Of a DNA stretch of 45,254 bases, positions 35,552 through 45,254 are shown piece after piece (within the stretch, counting starts at the first letter, position 1; every line of letters starts with the position of its first letter). This stretch comes from Comamonadaceae bacterium (GTDB lineage: Bacteria > Pseudomonadota > Gammaproteobacteria > Burkholderiales > Burkholderiaceae_C), in assembly GCA_007280205.1 (NCBI GenBank), contig QYPX01000032.1:1-45254 (forward strand), in the 5' to 3' direction. Both the position numbers and the translations under genes were made by a program. The notes under the pieces are model-generated. The model searched no databases. It saw only the letters and a program-made list of their open reading frames with translations, and was not told the DNA's origin.

Positions 35552-36901
35552 ATGGCCACCACGCCCCCGTCACCACTACCGCATCTGCCCCTGGGCGAGC
35601 TCGAAGGGGTGGACGAGGCGACCTGGCTCGATGTGATCCAGAAAATGGACGAGGTCTACTCCAAGCTGGTCAGCGATGAGGTGGAGCTGGAAGAAAAAAA
35701 CGCGCAACTGGAGCAGTCGCAGCAGTTCATTTTCAGCCTGCTCTCGGCCATGAGCGATGTGCTGATTGCCTGCAACCAGGAAGGTGTGATCGAGGAGACC
35801 AATGCGGCCCTGTGCGAACTGGTGGGCCAGACTGAGGAAGCGCTGCGTGGCAGCCCGGTGCTGAGCCTGCTCGCCGACGAGCAGAGCGTGCAGCGCTGGC
35901 GGCTCGCCATGTACCACTCGGCTTCACGCGAGGGTACCGTGGTGGAAATCAATCTGCGCGGCGCTGATGGTCAGGTGGTGGCGGTCGACCTCAACTGTAC
36001 GCCGCGCCACAACAGTGCCGGTCGCCAGGTGGGGCGGGTCTTGGTCGGGCGACCGCTGGGCGAACTCAAGCGTGCCTACCACCAGTTGCGCGAAGCGCAC
36101 GACGCCCTCAAACTGGCGCAGCAGCAATTGCTGCATTCGGAAAAGATGGCGTCCTTGGGACGACTGGTGGCGGGCGTCGCGCATGAGCTCAACAACCCGA
36201 TCAGCTTTGTGCTGGGCAATGTCCATGTGCTGCAGCGCTACGGTACGCGCCTGGGCCGCTATCTGGAAGCACTGCATGAGCTTGAGCTGCCGCCCGAAAT
36301 GCAGGCCTTGCGTGCCGATCTGCGCATCGACCGCCTGCTCAAGGATCTGCCGTCCTTGATGGAGGGAACACTCGAAGGCGCGCAACGTACGACGGACATC
36401 GTCAACGGCCTGAAGCGCTTTTCAACCGCGGGGCACGAGGAAGTGACGCAAGTCGAAATCAATGCAGTGGTGGATCGCGCCATTCTGTGGGTCAGGAAGG
36501 GAACGGCGCCGGGCTTTGACATTCGCTGGAGCCGCAGCCCGAACTGCTTCGTCACCGGCAACGCCGGTCAGTTGCTGCAGGTGATGATGAACCTGATCCA
36601 GAATGCCTACGACGCCGCCAACACCGAGCGTGAGCAGGCACCGCAGCTCGATATCAGCCTGCAGTGTGACCAGAGGAACGTGCATCTGCGCTTTGCCGAC
36701 AATGGTCCGGGTATCTCGCAGGACCACCTGTCGCGCATCTTCGACCCTTTCTTCACCACCAAGAGTGTTGGCAAGGGAACCGGTCTGGGGCTGTCGATCA
36801 GCTATGGCATCGTCGAGCAGCACGGCGGCGCGCTCTCGGTTGAAAATTTGCCGCAAGGCGGGGCCTGTTTCATGCTCAGCTTGCCCCTGCCGGCGCGCTG
36901 A
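35552..36901 (+). CDS. hoxJ: H2-responsive sensor histidine kinase
   Basis: 449 residues and soluble. An N-terminal coiled stretch ([18 protein letters not shown]) leads to a PAS domain ([27 protein letters not shown]), which in known systems contacts the HoxBC sensor. The kinase follows with the acceptor His in [17 protein letters not shown] box [20 protein letters not shown] and [14 protein letters not shown]. Its phosphorylation target is the NtrC-type HoxA, encoded 2.3 kb away on the other strand. In known systems HoxA drives transcription when unphosphorylated and H2 stops HoxJ from phosphorylating it. Confidence 0.94.
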   Translation: MATTPPSPLPHLPLGELEGVDEATWLDVIQKMDEVYSKLVSDEVELEEKNAQLEQSQQFIFSLLSAMSDVLIACNQEGVIEETNAALCELVGQTEEALRGSPVLSLLADEQSVQRWRLAMYHSASREGTVVEINLRGADGQVVAVDLNCTPRHNSAGRQVGRVLVGRPLGELKRAYHQLREAHDALKLAQQQLLHSEKMASLGRLVAGVAHELNNPISFVLGNVHVLQRYGTRLGRYLEALHELELPPEMQALRADLRIDRLLKDLPSLMEGTLEGAQRTTDIVNGLKRFSTAGHEEVTQVEINAVVDRAILWVRKGTAPGFDIRWSRSPNCFVTGNAGQLLQVMMNLIQNAYDAANTEREQAPQLDISLQCDQRNVHLRFADNGPGISQDHLSRIFDPFFTTKSVGKGTGLGLSISYGIVEQHGGALSVENLPQGGACFMLSLPLPAR

Positions 36902-36942
36902 CTACCAGACGGAAACTCAGGCGGCGCGGCAAGCACGGCGTC

Positions 36943-36973
36943 TGGCTGAAGCGCGTTTGCGCAACTTCAGCCA
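36943..36973. terminator. Hairpin between convergent hoxJ and the cytochrome gene
   Basis: TGGCTGAAG (36943-36951) pairs with CTTCAGCCA (36965-36973) across 13 bases that include a short palindrome. It lies between two convergent stops (36901 and 36988). No T run follows, so it may work as a two-way transcript-end structure but is not a classical terminator. Confidence 0.45.
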
Positions 36974-36987
36974 ACAGCCGGTAGGAC

Positions 36988-38394
36988 CTACATATTGGGC
37001 GTCGCCAGAAAGGCGGCGATGTCGGCCAGATTCTGTTGCGTCAGGCTGGAGAGAGTACCCATGCGACCGAGATTGCGATTGATCGCCGACAGAATCGTGA
37101 TCGCGCTGTTGGCGCCAGTCAGTACATTGCTGCCACCTGCTGCGGCTGGGCCGTGGCAGCTGCTGCATTGACTGGCATACAGTGTCTTGCCATTGCTTGC
37201 CACTGGAATCACTCCGACGGGCGGTACGACCGGGGCGCTGGGGTCGATGATGGAAAAGGTAATGGTCTTGCCGGTCGCGGCGGCAAAACTTGCGTTGCCC
37301 GGCTGGCTGGCAGTCAGGGTGCAGTTGCCAGCGGTCAATAGCTTCAAGTTGCCCGCGTTGACATTGCAAACGGCAGGCGTCAAGGAGCTTATCGTCACCG
37401 GCAAACCAGAACTGGCTGATGCTGTCAGCGTCGGTGCGGCTGCACCCAGCGTCTGCGTCGCCGGTGGCGTGAAACTGATTGTCTGCGTGGTCAGTGCCGT
37501 GGGCGTGGCAGCAGCGGTGCCGCTGCTGCTGCTCAGGCCGCTGGCCAGGTAGGTGGCGATGTTGTCCGCAGCGCTGGCTGTGATGGTGCTGGCCAGATAG
37601 CCCATGCCCCCTTCATTCTCATGGATCGCCTTGAGCGTTTTGGATGCGTTGCTGGCATCAGCAATGCGCGCGCCGTGGCAACTTTGGCAGGATGCCTCGT
37701 ACAGCGCTTTGCCCGCTGCTGCATTGCCGGGCTGACCGGTGCTGGTGCTCAGACTGCCGCCTTCGTGGCCTGTCTTGAGTTCGTTTTCGATGGCCTTGAT
37801 ACTTGTCTTCTCGGCCATCCTGTCGAGCACGGTGTCGTAGTCGTCGCCTTTGCCTGAACCCGATGTGGCTGTCATTTTGCTGCCTATGACGTCGTCTGGC
37901 AGAAAGGCCGTGCTCACACCTTTGCTTGTCAATTCGGTCTTGACCATCTGGGTGGCGGTGCGGATGCGGTCTTCTGTGTAGGTCCTGACTTCAGCGACCT
38001 GGACGTCAGACGCGGCGCCCGTGGCGCTCAAAGCGGCGACCACCATGTCGGTGACGGGGTTGATGTTGACGGTCCCAGTGCTTCTGACCAGAGAATGCAG
38101 CCGCGCCGGCTTGCCCGTGCTGTCGGTGTAGTCCACTCGAGCCACGCAGGGCAGCGTCATGTTGCTGACATCCACACTGTAGCTGCCGTCGCTGGCAGTG
38201 TTCACTGGCGCTGTGCTGGCCGTCGCGCAGACGAGTGTCACGCGGCCTTTGTCGATTGCCCAGCCGGTGGCGGCAACGCCTTTGACGATGGCGCTTGCAC
38301 CCGTCGTACTGCCACCGCCGCCGCCGCAGGCGGTCAGCGTGGCGAGCAAGGCGATGGTCAGACTCTGCGTCAGCTTGTGTCGTAATGGATTCAT
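36988..38394 (-). CDS. Diheme cytochrome c lipoprotein with Ig-like spacer
   Basis: 468 residues. A signal peptide ends LTAC, so Cys23 is likely lipidated and followed by a GGGGG linker. Residues 35-130 resemble a carboxypeptidase-regulatory-like beta domain. Heme c sites are CQSCH (236-240) and CSSCH (410-414), with probable distal Met in GGMGYL (264) and GRMGTL (445). Between them, residues about 300-385 form an Ig-like domain (TISFTPPATQTLGAAAPTL, SLTPAVCNVNAGNLKLL). This suggests an envelope-anchored electron carrier with two cytochrome domains held apart. CAAGGAGAT before ATG 38394 is a good ribosome site. It sits between hoxJ and hoxA, so a link with H2 metabolism is possible, but the family also occurs elsewhere. 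I know no named homologue. Confidence 0.85.
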   Translation of the reverse strand: MNPLRHKLTQSLTIALLATLTACGGGGGSTTGASAIVKGVAATGWAIDKGRVTLVCATASTAPVNTASDGSYSVDVSNMTLPCVARVDYTDSTGKPARLHSLVRSTGTVNINPVTDMVVAALSATGAASDVQVAEVRTYTEDRIRTATQMVKTELTSKGVSTAFLPDDVIGSKMTATSGSGKGDDYDTVLDRMAEKTSIKAIENELKTGHEGGSLSTSTGQPGNAAAGKALYEASCQSCHGARIADASNASKTLKAIHENEGGMGYLASTITASAADNIATYLASGLSSSSGTAAATPTALTTQTISFTPPATQTLGAAAPTLTASASSGLPVTISSLTPAVCNVNAGNLKLLTAGNCTLTASQPGNASFAAATGKTITFSIIDPSAPVVPPVGVIPVASNGKTLYASQCSSCHGPAAAGGSNVLTGANSAITILSAINRNLGRMGTLSSLTQQNLADIAAFLATPNM

Positions 38395-38635
38395 GGTGTA
38401 TCTCCTTGAAGGTTAAAGGTTGCAGCGTGAAAGCAAATTATCCATCAACTTGCGTAAATCGGGAAAATATCCCAAAATATAAATGGTTAGCATTTGTTAC
38501 GGGATGGGCGTATCGCGCCGGCAGCGCCCTGTATGAAAACGCCGTTCACCCGAAATGCTCCTAAGTTATTGATTTTGTTGATGTTTTTGTTTTGATCCGG
38601 GAAAGGTGTACAAATCCCATGTACTTTGGCTGCGG

Positions 38636-38649
38636 TCCGGCGCACCGGA
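38636..38649. promoter_or_regulatory. Inverted repeat, candidate activator site (UAS)
   Basis: TCCGG (38636-38640) and CCGGA (38645-38649) are separated by CGCA. The site is about 100 bases before the predicted sigma-54 transcript start, a normal distance for an NtrC-type enhancer. Binding of HoxA is a guess from proximity. Confidence 0.4.
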
Positions 38650-38678
38650 AAAACTGACTTTGGCGCCTTTGGCTTCTC

Positions 38679-38691
38679 CAAGCTGTTGATT
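38679..38691. promoter_or_regulatory. IHF consensus site
   Basis: CAAGCTGTTGATT fits the reverse-strand IHF consensus YAANNNNTTGATW at every defined base. It lies about 56-68 bases before the predicted sigma-54 start, between the inverted repeat and the promoter, as in many sigma-54 promoters where IHF bends DNA to bring activator and polymerase together. Confidence 0.6.
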
Positions 38692-38720
38692 AAAAACAGC
38701 TTTTCTGATTTGTCAGAACC

Positions 38721-38736
38721 TGGCACGCGCTATGCG
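38721..38736 (+). promoter_or_regulatory. Sigma-54 promoter of the duplicated membrane protein
   Basis: TGGCAC at 38721-38726 and ATGCG at 38732-38736 have the invariant GG (38722-38723) and GC (38734-38735) exactly ten bases apart. This matches the -24/-12 layout TGGCAC-N5-TTGC. Transcription should begin near 38747, 32 bases before ATG 38779, and would need an NtrC-type activator. Confidence 0.7.
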
Positions 38737-38778
38737 TAGATAAAGACATCTGAATCGCAAATCCAACCGGAGAAAATC

Positions 38779-39153
38779 ATGACAAACGCCAACATCACCC
38801 GCACAGAAGCAGTTGCAAACGAAAACACAGCAAAGAACGTCGCGCTCTTCCTGGCAGCTCCTTTCATCGGTCTGGTCTACGCAGTCTTGCTGCCCTTCGT
38901 CGGGATCGCCATGCTGCTGGTCACGGGTACCAAGGCTCTCGTCGCCGCCGGTGCGCTGGCTTATGCAGGTCGCCTCGTGAAGAATGTGGCCCTGTTCGTC
39001 GCAGCCCCCTTCATCGGCTTGGTCTACGCGGTGACTTTCCCCTTCGTCGGGATCGCCATGCTGCTCTGGACCGCGGTTGAAGCCCTCACCGCCACCATGG
39101 CGAAGATTGAAGTTCCGGCACTCCTGAAAGCCACACCAGCCTACGCTGCCTGA
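38779..39153 (+). CDS. Small membrane protein with internal tandem duplication
   Basis: 124 residues of no family I can name. Two 36-residue units, 19-54 and 68-103, match at 29 of 36 positions; each opens KNVALF and contains AAPFIGLVYAV and PFVGIAMLL. Each unit would form a helical hairpin or a long helix in the membrane, so the protein probably spans it two to four times with small soluble ends. CCGGAGAAAATC before ATG 38779 gives a ribosome site. The gene is alone between a sigma-54 promoter and a strong terminator, next to the sigma-54 activator gene hoxA. That supports control by HoxA or another NtrC-type protein. Function is unknown. Confidence 0.85.
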   Translation: MTNANITRTEAVANENTAKNVALFLAAPFIGLVYAVLLPFVGIAMLLVTGTKALVAAGALAYAGRLVKNVALFVAAPFIGLVYAVTFPFVGIAMLLWTAVEALTATMAKIEVPALLKATPAYAA

Positions 39154-39173
39154 TCACTCCAACCCCCAAGCTC

Positions 39174-39206
39174 AGCGCCCTGTCAGTTGACAGGGCGCTT
39201 TCTTTT
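39174..39206 (+). terminator. Strong rho-independent terminator
   Basis: AGCGCCCTGTCA (39174-39185) pairs perfectly with TGACAGGGCGCT (39188-39199) over a two-base loop, followed by TTCTTTT. It ends the duplicated membrane gene and may also stop leftward transcription from hoxA, whose stop is at 39220. Confidence 0.9.
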
Positions 39207-39219
39207 GGGTGCGTCTGGA

Positions 39220-40661
<1,442 letters not shown>

Positions 40662-40665
<4 letters not shown>

Positions 40666-42374
40666 GGGAGTCTCCACCCCAGATCACGGTGCCGTGCCAG
40701 ATGGCGCGGCGTCCAGGAGGCTGGGGATTTGTGAACAAAATGGTGGCGCGCTATGTGGTAGCTCGGATCAAAGCCGTAGAAGTTGCGGCGCATCTGTGTC
40801 AGTTCTTCCTCGCGGTAGGCGGCCAGCGGCTTGACGGCTTCGTCACGCTGGCGTGATTCACGTTTGGTGGCCAAGCGCTGTGCCAACTCGCTCTGGGTGG
40901 CCAGTGCGGCCGCCCGCTGAGCGACCTCGAAACGAAACACCGGCAGTTCGCCAGCCAGACAGGCGTCGGTGAAACCGGCCTGCAGCGCACGCCGCGCCGT
41001 CATGGGTTGGCGGTCTCGCATGATGGCTTGCGCGGCGTCGCTGCCAATGCGCCGTGGCAGCAGGTAAGTCCAGTATTCGGAGCCGTACAGGTTGCCCATG
41101 TTCTTGTAGTGCGGATTGAGCAGCACCGCCTCGCGCGCCCAGACCAGGTCGCAGGCACGCGCCAGAAAGCAGCCGCCAGCGCCGGCGTTGCCGCCGAGCG
41201 CCGCCACCGTGATTTGCTGTTCGGTGTTGATCAGCTCCAGCGCCAGATCGTTGATGGCGTTGATGTTGCGCCAGGACTCATCCGCGGCCGAGCCGCCGTC
41301 CAGGCTGGCTGCTTCGATCACGTTGAGGTGAATGCCGTTAGACCAAAAGTCGCTGCCACCCATGAGGAGCAGAACCCTGGTTGGACGTTGTTTGGCCCAG
41401 CGCAGGGCCGAGCGCAGGCGATCACACTGGGTGGTTGACATGGCGCCGTTGTAAAACTCGAAGGACAGAAAGCCAAGTGGCCCCGCTTCCTCATAGGCGA
41501 TGTCCTGCCAGGTTGCTGTGCTGCTGCGCCACCAGTCTGGTAAAGGCTGCTCTGGCAGCGCTTGCGCATCGCCTGCAAACGCCAGAGCGGCAGGGAGTTT
41601 GATGCCGTTCGCGCGCTTGACGTGACCGATCCAGATCGCGCCATCCGCGGTGGCTCTGAGCAAGGCCGTTTCACGACGCGCAATGACAGCACCCGGTGTG
41701 CCGCGCAGCGTCGCTTCCGGCCAGGCATCAAACAGATGACAGGGCTGGCCGAACAGATGGTCTGCCACACCAGGAAAACCATCTGCAGCGCACAACTTGC
41801 TCAGGACCGTGGCGCTGCTGTCGCGCTGCCAGTCAAGCTGGCGTTGTGCCTGCTTCATCAGCGGGCGCCATTGTCCACGCGTGGCCGGCAGCGTAGCCGG
41901 CGCGTGCGGCACAAAGCTGCCTGATTCAAAGCGCTGCACCGCCTCAAGCACGGCACGGCTGGCGGCCAGCGTGACTTCCTGGCGGTACAGGCTGGACTTT
42001 CTGGTCTGGCGCATGGGGAAGCTCGCGCTGGCCCAGACCGGACCCGCGTCCATCTCGGCCTGTGCCTGTAGCACCGTGACGCCCCACTCAGTCTCCTGGT
42101 TCTGGATTGCCCAGTCCAGCGCCGAGGGACCGCGGTCACCCACCACGCCGGGATGCACGATCAGGCAGACGATGCGTGACCAGATCGATTCGGCAATGGC
42201 GCGGCGCAAATAGGGCGCCACGATCAGGTCGGGCGCAAACAGCGCCACCGCTTCTTCGGTCACGCTGTCGGCGATGTCAAATTCAATGGAGGTCTGATGC
42301 CCGCATTGCTGCAACTCAGCTGCCAGACGCTGGGTCAGGCTGTTGAAGGCGTGTGTCAGTAGCAGGATGCGCAT
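40662..42374 (-). CDS. hypX: HypX, CO-ligand synthesis for [NiFe] hydrogenase
   Basis: 570 residues. The N-terminal half is a formyl-tetrahydrofolate transferase/hydrolase-like domain (MRILLLTHAFNSLTQRL, CLIVHPGVVGDRGPSALDWAI, VLQAQAEMDAGPVW). The C-terminal half is a crotonase-like domain (VLLLMGGSDFWSNGIHLNVIEA, AALGGNAGAGGCFLARACDLVWA). HypX makes the active-site CO ligand from formyl-THF by way of formyl-CoA when oxygen is present, so its presence implies hydrogenase assembly under aerobic conditions. It lies 12 bases after the vapC stop and overlaps hoxA by four bases. The start has a weak ribosome site. Confidence 0.94.
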
Positions 42375-42386
42375 AATTTGACAGGG

Positions 42387-42800
42387 CTACCAAATCTCCA
42401 ACCTCAAGTGTTGATTCGCGCGATCGGGCACTTGCGCAAATGCCTTGTCACGGCTGACCAGGGTGGCATTCACGGCCACTGCATGGGCGGCGATCATCAT
42501 GTCGAAGTCGCCGAGATTGATGCCTTGGGCTTCCAACGCGGCACAAAACTCGCCGTAGCAAGTGGCAACCTGCTCATCCCAAGGCAGCACGTCGATACGG
42601 AGCAGCACTTGCGTCAGGGCGTTGCGCAGGCGAATGGGCTGTCCTTTGCGGTGCAAGCCATATTCCAACTCGGCCAAGGTCACGCTAGACATCACGACCT
42701 GCCCGATGGGCACCTTGGTCAAGCGCGCCAACAATTCGACATCACGGCCCTGCATGATGTGGCTGACCACATTGGTGTCGATCATGTAGCGTTGACTCAT
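42387..42800 (-). CDS. vapC: VapC-type PIN toxin inserted in the hyp operon
   Basis: 137 residues. PIN-domain carboxylates are in [31 protein letters not shown] and LVSRDKAF, all present, so activity as a ribonuclease is expected. It starts inside the vapB stop (ATGA overlap). The pair stands between hypE and hypX on the same strand. Genes flanking it belong together in hydrogenase clusters, so the pair looks like an insertion that kept the operon open. Confidence 0.92.
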   Translation of the reverse strand: MSQRYMIDTNVVSHIMQGRDVELLARLTKVPIGQVVMSSVTLAELEYGLHRKGQPIRLRNALTQVLLRIDVLPWDEQVATCYGEFCAALEAQGINLGDFDMMIAAHAVAVNATLVSRDKAFAQVPDRANQHLRLEIW

Positions 42801-43048
42801 TCCTGGAAGCCCTCAAAAGGGTCGCGCCTGGCATGGGTTTGGCGGCGCTCCAAAGCCAGGTCGTCGTCCTTGTTTTGAGCCACCACGTCGAGCAGGCCTT
42901 GCCAGTCGGTGGGTTTGCGCGACAGCACGACATCGCCCGTCGCGGGGTCGTGGCGGATGAAGACTTCGGGCACATCAAAGCGGAACTCCAAGGGCAAGCG
43001 AACCGCCTGGCTACGACCGGTGGCAAATATCTTGGCGGTTTGATGCAT
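42797..43048 (-). CDS. vapB: VapB-type antitoxin
   Basis: 83 residues from ATG 43048; the frame upstream to 43108 crosses the operator and is rejected. [24 protein letters not shown] is the AbrB-like DNA-binding part, and DPFEGFQE at the end would fit the toxin groove. It lies 72 bases after the hypE stop, with an 18-base inverted repeat in between, so the pair has its own regulated promoter within the operon. Confidence 0.92.
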   Translation of the reverse strand: MHQTAKIFATGRSQAVRLPLEFRFDVPEVFIRHDPATGDVVLSRKPTDWQGLLDVVAQNKDDDLALERRQTHARRDPFEGFQE

Positions 43049-43070
43049 TTGGAACTCTTTTTTCTGCGTG

Positions 43071-43088
43071 GTATATCTCATGATATAC
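43071..43088. promoter_or_regulatory. vapBC operator
   Basis: GTATATC (43071-43077) and GATATAC (43082-43088) are perfect inverted arms with a four-base spacer, 22 bases upstream of the vapB start on the minus strand. AT-rich arms make an overlapping promoter likely. Self-repression by VapBC is expected. Confidence 0.75.
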
Positions 43089-43120
43089 ATCAACATCATG
43101 ACTGTCAAGCCGCAGCTCGT

Positions 43121-44185
43121 TCAGCAAATTCTGGGCAGCTGATCGCTGGCCAGCCAGTCCACGATGCGCCGGCCACCAAAGGCGGTGCTCAGTTGCACGA
43201 AATGGTGGGTATCAAACGACACCTCGCCAATCAACGCGGCATCCTGACCCAGCGGATGTGCACGCATCGCTGCCAGCAACATGGGCGCGTCGGCGCTGGC
43301 GCAGATGGCGATCAGCTTGCCCTCGTTGGCCACGTTGAGCGGGTCCAGCCCCAGCAATTCGCAGGCGGCGGCCACTACCGGTTTGACCGGAATAGCGCTC
43401 TCCTTGAGCATCATGCCGACACCGGACTGGCCGGCAATTTCGTTCAGCGTGGCGGCGAGTCCGCCGCGCGTCGGGTCGCGCAGGCAGCGGATGTCGGCAC
43501 CGGTTGCCAGCATCGCTGCGATCAGGCCGTTCAGCGCCGCGGTGTCGGAAACAATCGGGGCGTCGAACGACAGGTTCTCGCGCTGGCTCATGATGGCCAC
43601 GCCATGGTCGCCCATGGAGCCCGAGACCAGCACCACATCGCCGGGCCGGGCGCGGCTGCCGCCGAGTTCCAGACCCTCGGGCAGGACGCCGACGGCGGTC
43701 GTGGTGATGAAGACGCCGTCGCCCTTGCCGCGTTCCACCACCTTGGTGTCGCCCGTTACCACCGGCACGCCGGCCGAGCGCGCAGCCGCGGCCATCGATT
43801 CGACAATGCGCGCGAGCTCACTCAGCGCAAAGCCTTCTTCCAGAATGAATCCGGCGGCGAGATAAAGCGGTGTGGCACCCATCACCGCCACGTCGTTCAC
43901 GGTGCCGTGCACCGACAGGCAGCCGATGTCGCCACCGGGAAAGAACAGGGGCGAGACCACATGGCTGTCGGTCGACATCACGAGCCGAGCCGGCTTGCCG
44001 TCCAGCATCGGCGCCGGCAGAACCGCGCCGTCGTTGCCCTGACCCAGGTACTCGTTGCCCAGATGGTGTGCGAACAGTTCGGAGATCAGCTGCACCATGG
44101 CGCGACCGCCGGAGCCATGCGTCAGATCGACCCGACCGTTCTTCAGATCGAGTGGCCGCACATAGCCTCTTTTGACATCAGCCAT
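43121..44185 (-). CDS. hypE: HypE, cyanide-ligand synthesis
   Basis: 354 residues from ATG 44185; the longer open frame overlaps hypD. A PurM/ThiL-like fold is shown by DLTHGSGGRAMVQLI, MSTDSHVVSPLFFPGGDIG, GDTKVV and DPTRGGLAATLNEIA. The C-terminus is LPRIC, whose last Cys carries the carbamoyl group that ATP-driven dehydration turns to thiocyanate. HypE passes cyanide to iron held by HypC-HypD. Its start overlaps the hypD stop by one base (TGATG). Confidence 0.97.
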   Translation of the reverse strand: MADVKRGYVRPLDLKNGRVDLTHGSGGRAMVQLISELFAHHLGNEYLGQGNDGAVLPAPMLDGKPARLVMSTDSHVVSPLFFPGGDIGCLSVHGTVNDVAVMGATPLYLAAGFILEEGFALSELARIVESMAAAARSAGVPVVTGDTKVVERGKGDGVFITTTAVGVLPEGLELGGSRARPGDVVLVSGSMGDHGVAIMSQRENLSFDAPIVSDTAALNGLIAAMLATGADIRCLRDPTRGGLAATLNEIAGQSGVGMMLKESAIPVKPVVAAACELLGLDPLNVANEGKLIAICASADAPMLLAAMRAHPLGQDAALIGEVSFDTHHFVQLSTAFGGRRIVDWLASDQLPRIC

Positions 44186-45254
44186 CAGTTCATGTCCTTG
44201 TAGCGTCCGTAACTGTAATGCGCGGCGCAGGCGCCTTCGCTGCTGACCATGCAGGAGCCAATCGGATTCTCCGGCGTGCAGACGGTGCCGAAGATTTTGC
44301 AGTCCTGCGGACGTTTCACGCCGCGCAGAATGGCGCCGCATTCGCAGGCCTTGTTGTCGGGCACCGACTGGTATTCAAGATGGAAACGCCGTTCGGCGTC
44401 GAAGGCGGCGTACTTCTCGCGGATCTGCAGGGCCGAGTAGGGCACGAGCCCCAGGCCGCGCCACTCAAATTCCCGGCGCAGTTCGAACACCTCGGCCACA
44501 CGCTCCTGCGCTTTGAGATTGCCCTCGCGGGTGACGGCGCGGGAGAACTCGTTCTCGACTTCGGCACGGCCCTCGTTGACCTGACGCACCAGCATCAGGA
44601 TGGCCTGCATCACATCGAGTGGCTCAAAGCCCGCAATCACCACCGGCTTGCGGTATTCCTCGGCAAAGAACTCGTAAGGCCGGCTGCCGATCACGGTCGA
44701 GACATGGGCCGGGCCAATGAAGCCGTCAATCGGCACCGTGCCCCATTGACGTACCTCGGGCGACTCCAGAATCTGGCTGATCGCCGCCGGCGTCAGCACA
44801 TGGCAGCACAGCACGCTGAAGTTGCTCAACTGTTCCAGTTGCGCCTGCTGGATTGCCAGCGCGGTTGGTGGTGTGGTGGTTTCGAAACCAATGGCAAAGA
44901 ACACCACTTGACGTTGCGGGTTTTCACGTGCCAGGCGCAGCGCATCGAGCGTTGAATAGACCATGCGGATGTCGCCGCCACGGGCTTTGGCTTTCATCAG
45001 CGAGAGCCCGTTGGACGCCGGCACGCGCAAAGTGTCGCCGTAGGTACACAGGATCACGTTCTGCTGCAGTGCCAGATGGATCGCCATATCGACGCGGCCG
45101 ATCGGCAGCACACAGACCGGGCAACCCGGGCCATGCACCATGCGCACATTCTGCGGCAGCAGGTCCGACAGGCCATAGCGCGAGATCGCATGCGTATGGC
45201 CGCCGCAAAATTCCATGAAACTGTAGCGACGATCGCCCTGGACACTGTGCGCAA
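44185..45254 (-). CDS. hypD: HypD, Fe(CN)2CO assembly scaffold (5' end outside window)
   Basis: The visible 355 residues begin within RRYSFMEFCGGHTHAISRYG, so the real start lies past the window edge; the Met at 45216 is internal. Family motifs are FCGGHTH, MVHGPGCPVCVLP, FAIGFETTTPPTA, GFIGPAHVSTVIG and the C-terminal Cys set in ACECGAILRG and GTVCTPENPIGSCMVSSEGACAAHY, which bind the [4Fe-4S] cluster. HypD with HypC holds the iron while HypE supplies cyanide. It leads the visible part of the leftward hyp operon; further hyp genes are expected beyond the window. Confidence 0.97.
   Translation of the reverse strand, partial: AHSVQGDRRYSFMEFCGGHTHAISRYGLSDLLPQNVRMVHGPGCPVCVLPIGRVDMAIHLALQQNVILCTYGDTLRVPASNGLSLMKAKARGGDIRMVYSTLDALRLARENPQRQVVFFAIGFETTTPPTALAIQQAQLEQLSNFSVLCCHVLTPAAISQILESPEVRQWGTVPIDGFIGPAHVSTVIGSRPYEFFAEEYRKPVVIAGFEPLDVMQAILMLVRQVNEGRAEVENEFSRAVTREGNLKAQERVAEVFELRREFEWRGLGLVPYSALQIREKYAAFDAERRFHLEYQSVPDNKACECGAILRGVKRPQDCKIFGTVCTPENPIGSCMVSSEGACAAHYSYGRYKDMN

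Noticed and set aside
34060-35562. 500-codon open frame antisense to hoxC
   Set aside because: High-GC shadow; its composition (His, Gln and Ala rich) is typical of antisense frames and hoxC is certain.
38560-38600. T-rich run in the cytochrome/membrane gene gap as a possible origin or phage site
   Set aside because: Short, no repeats or DnaA boxes noticed; probably promoter-region AT richness.
42833-44203. 456-codon open frame antisense to hypE and vapB
   Set aside because: It crosses three genes and the vapBC operator and has no recognisable domain.

Overview
The window reads as a chromosomal segment from a betaproteobacterium, most likely Burkholderiales and probably Comamonadaceae-like. 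This is inferred from high GC, protein style, a Cupriavidus-type H2-sensing hydrogenase set (hoxB, hoxC, hoxJ, hoxA, hypX) and a five-step histidine pathway running through formylglutamate. No rRNA, tRNA, CRISPR array or origin was seen.

Region 1 (1-6.0 kb): the tail of an IS200/IS605-family transposase with its end hairpin, a large unrecognised protein, then an alkyl-sulfate module. That module is a GMC-type alcohol oxidoreductase broken by a frameshift, followed by an intact SdsA1-type alkylsulfatase lipoprotein. Together they would turn alkyl sulfates into alcohols and then aldehydes, if the oxidoreductase is really functional.

Region 2 (6.0-11.9 kb): a dense signalling cluster. It holds a membrane PAS-PAS histidine kinase, a convergent operon of a PAS/HD-GYP c-di-GMP phosphodiesterase, a receiver protein and a FixJ-type regulator, and a divergent CheY-like receiver with an ATPase-only kinase-like protein. 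A perfect hairpin repeat sits in the divergent gap, with a second copy about 8.4 kb away.

Region 3 (11.9-19.0 kb): accessory DNA. It holds a DUF4160/DUF2442 pair, an orphan MntA-type nucleotidyltransferase, another kinase/FixJ-type regulator pair with a palindrome upstream of a small secreted protein and an ankyrin protein, an AbrB/PIN toxin-antitoxin pair and a PHB-depolymerase-like lipoprotein.

Region 4 (19.0-30.3 kb): a complete hut cluster. hutC-hutD-hutI run rightwards and hutU-hutH leftwards from a shared HutC-like operator. A second leftward operon carries an IclR regulator, a polar amino acid ABC transporter, hutF and hutG, headed by its own palindrome. Two regulators therefore appear to share one pathway.

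Region 5 (30.3-45.3 kb): a broken DMT transporter, a Tat-exported dienelactone hydrolase, then hydrogenase genes. hupK/hoxV-like, hoxB, hoxC and hoxJ run rightwards; hypD (cut by the window edge), hypE, an inserted vapBC pair, hypX and hoxA run leftwards. Between hoxJ and hoxA lie a diheme cytochrome c lipoprotein and a small internally duplicated membrane protein. The latter has a textbook sigma-54 promoter, an IHF site, an upstream inverted repeat and a strong terminator. This is the most interesting unexplained unit here and may belong to the H2 response.
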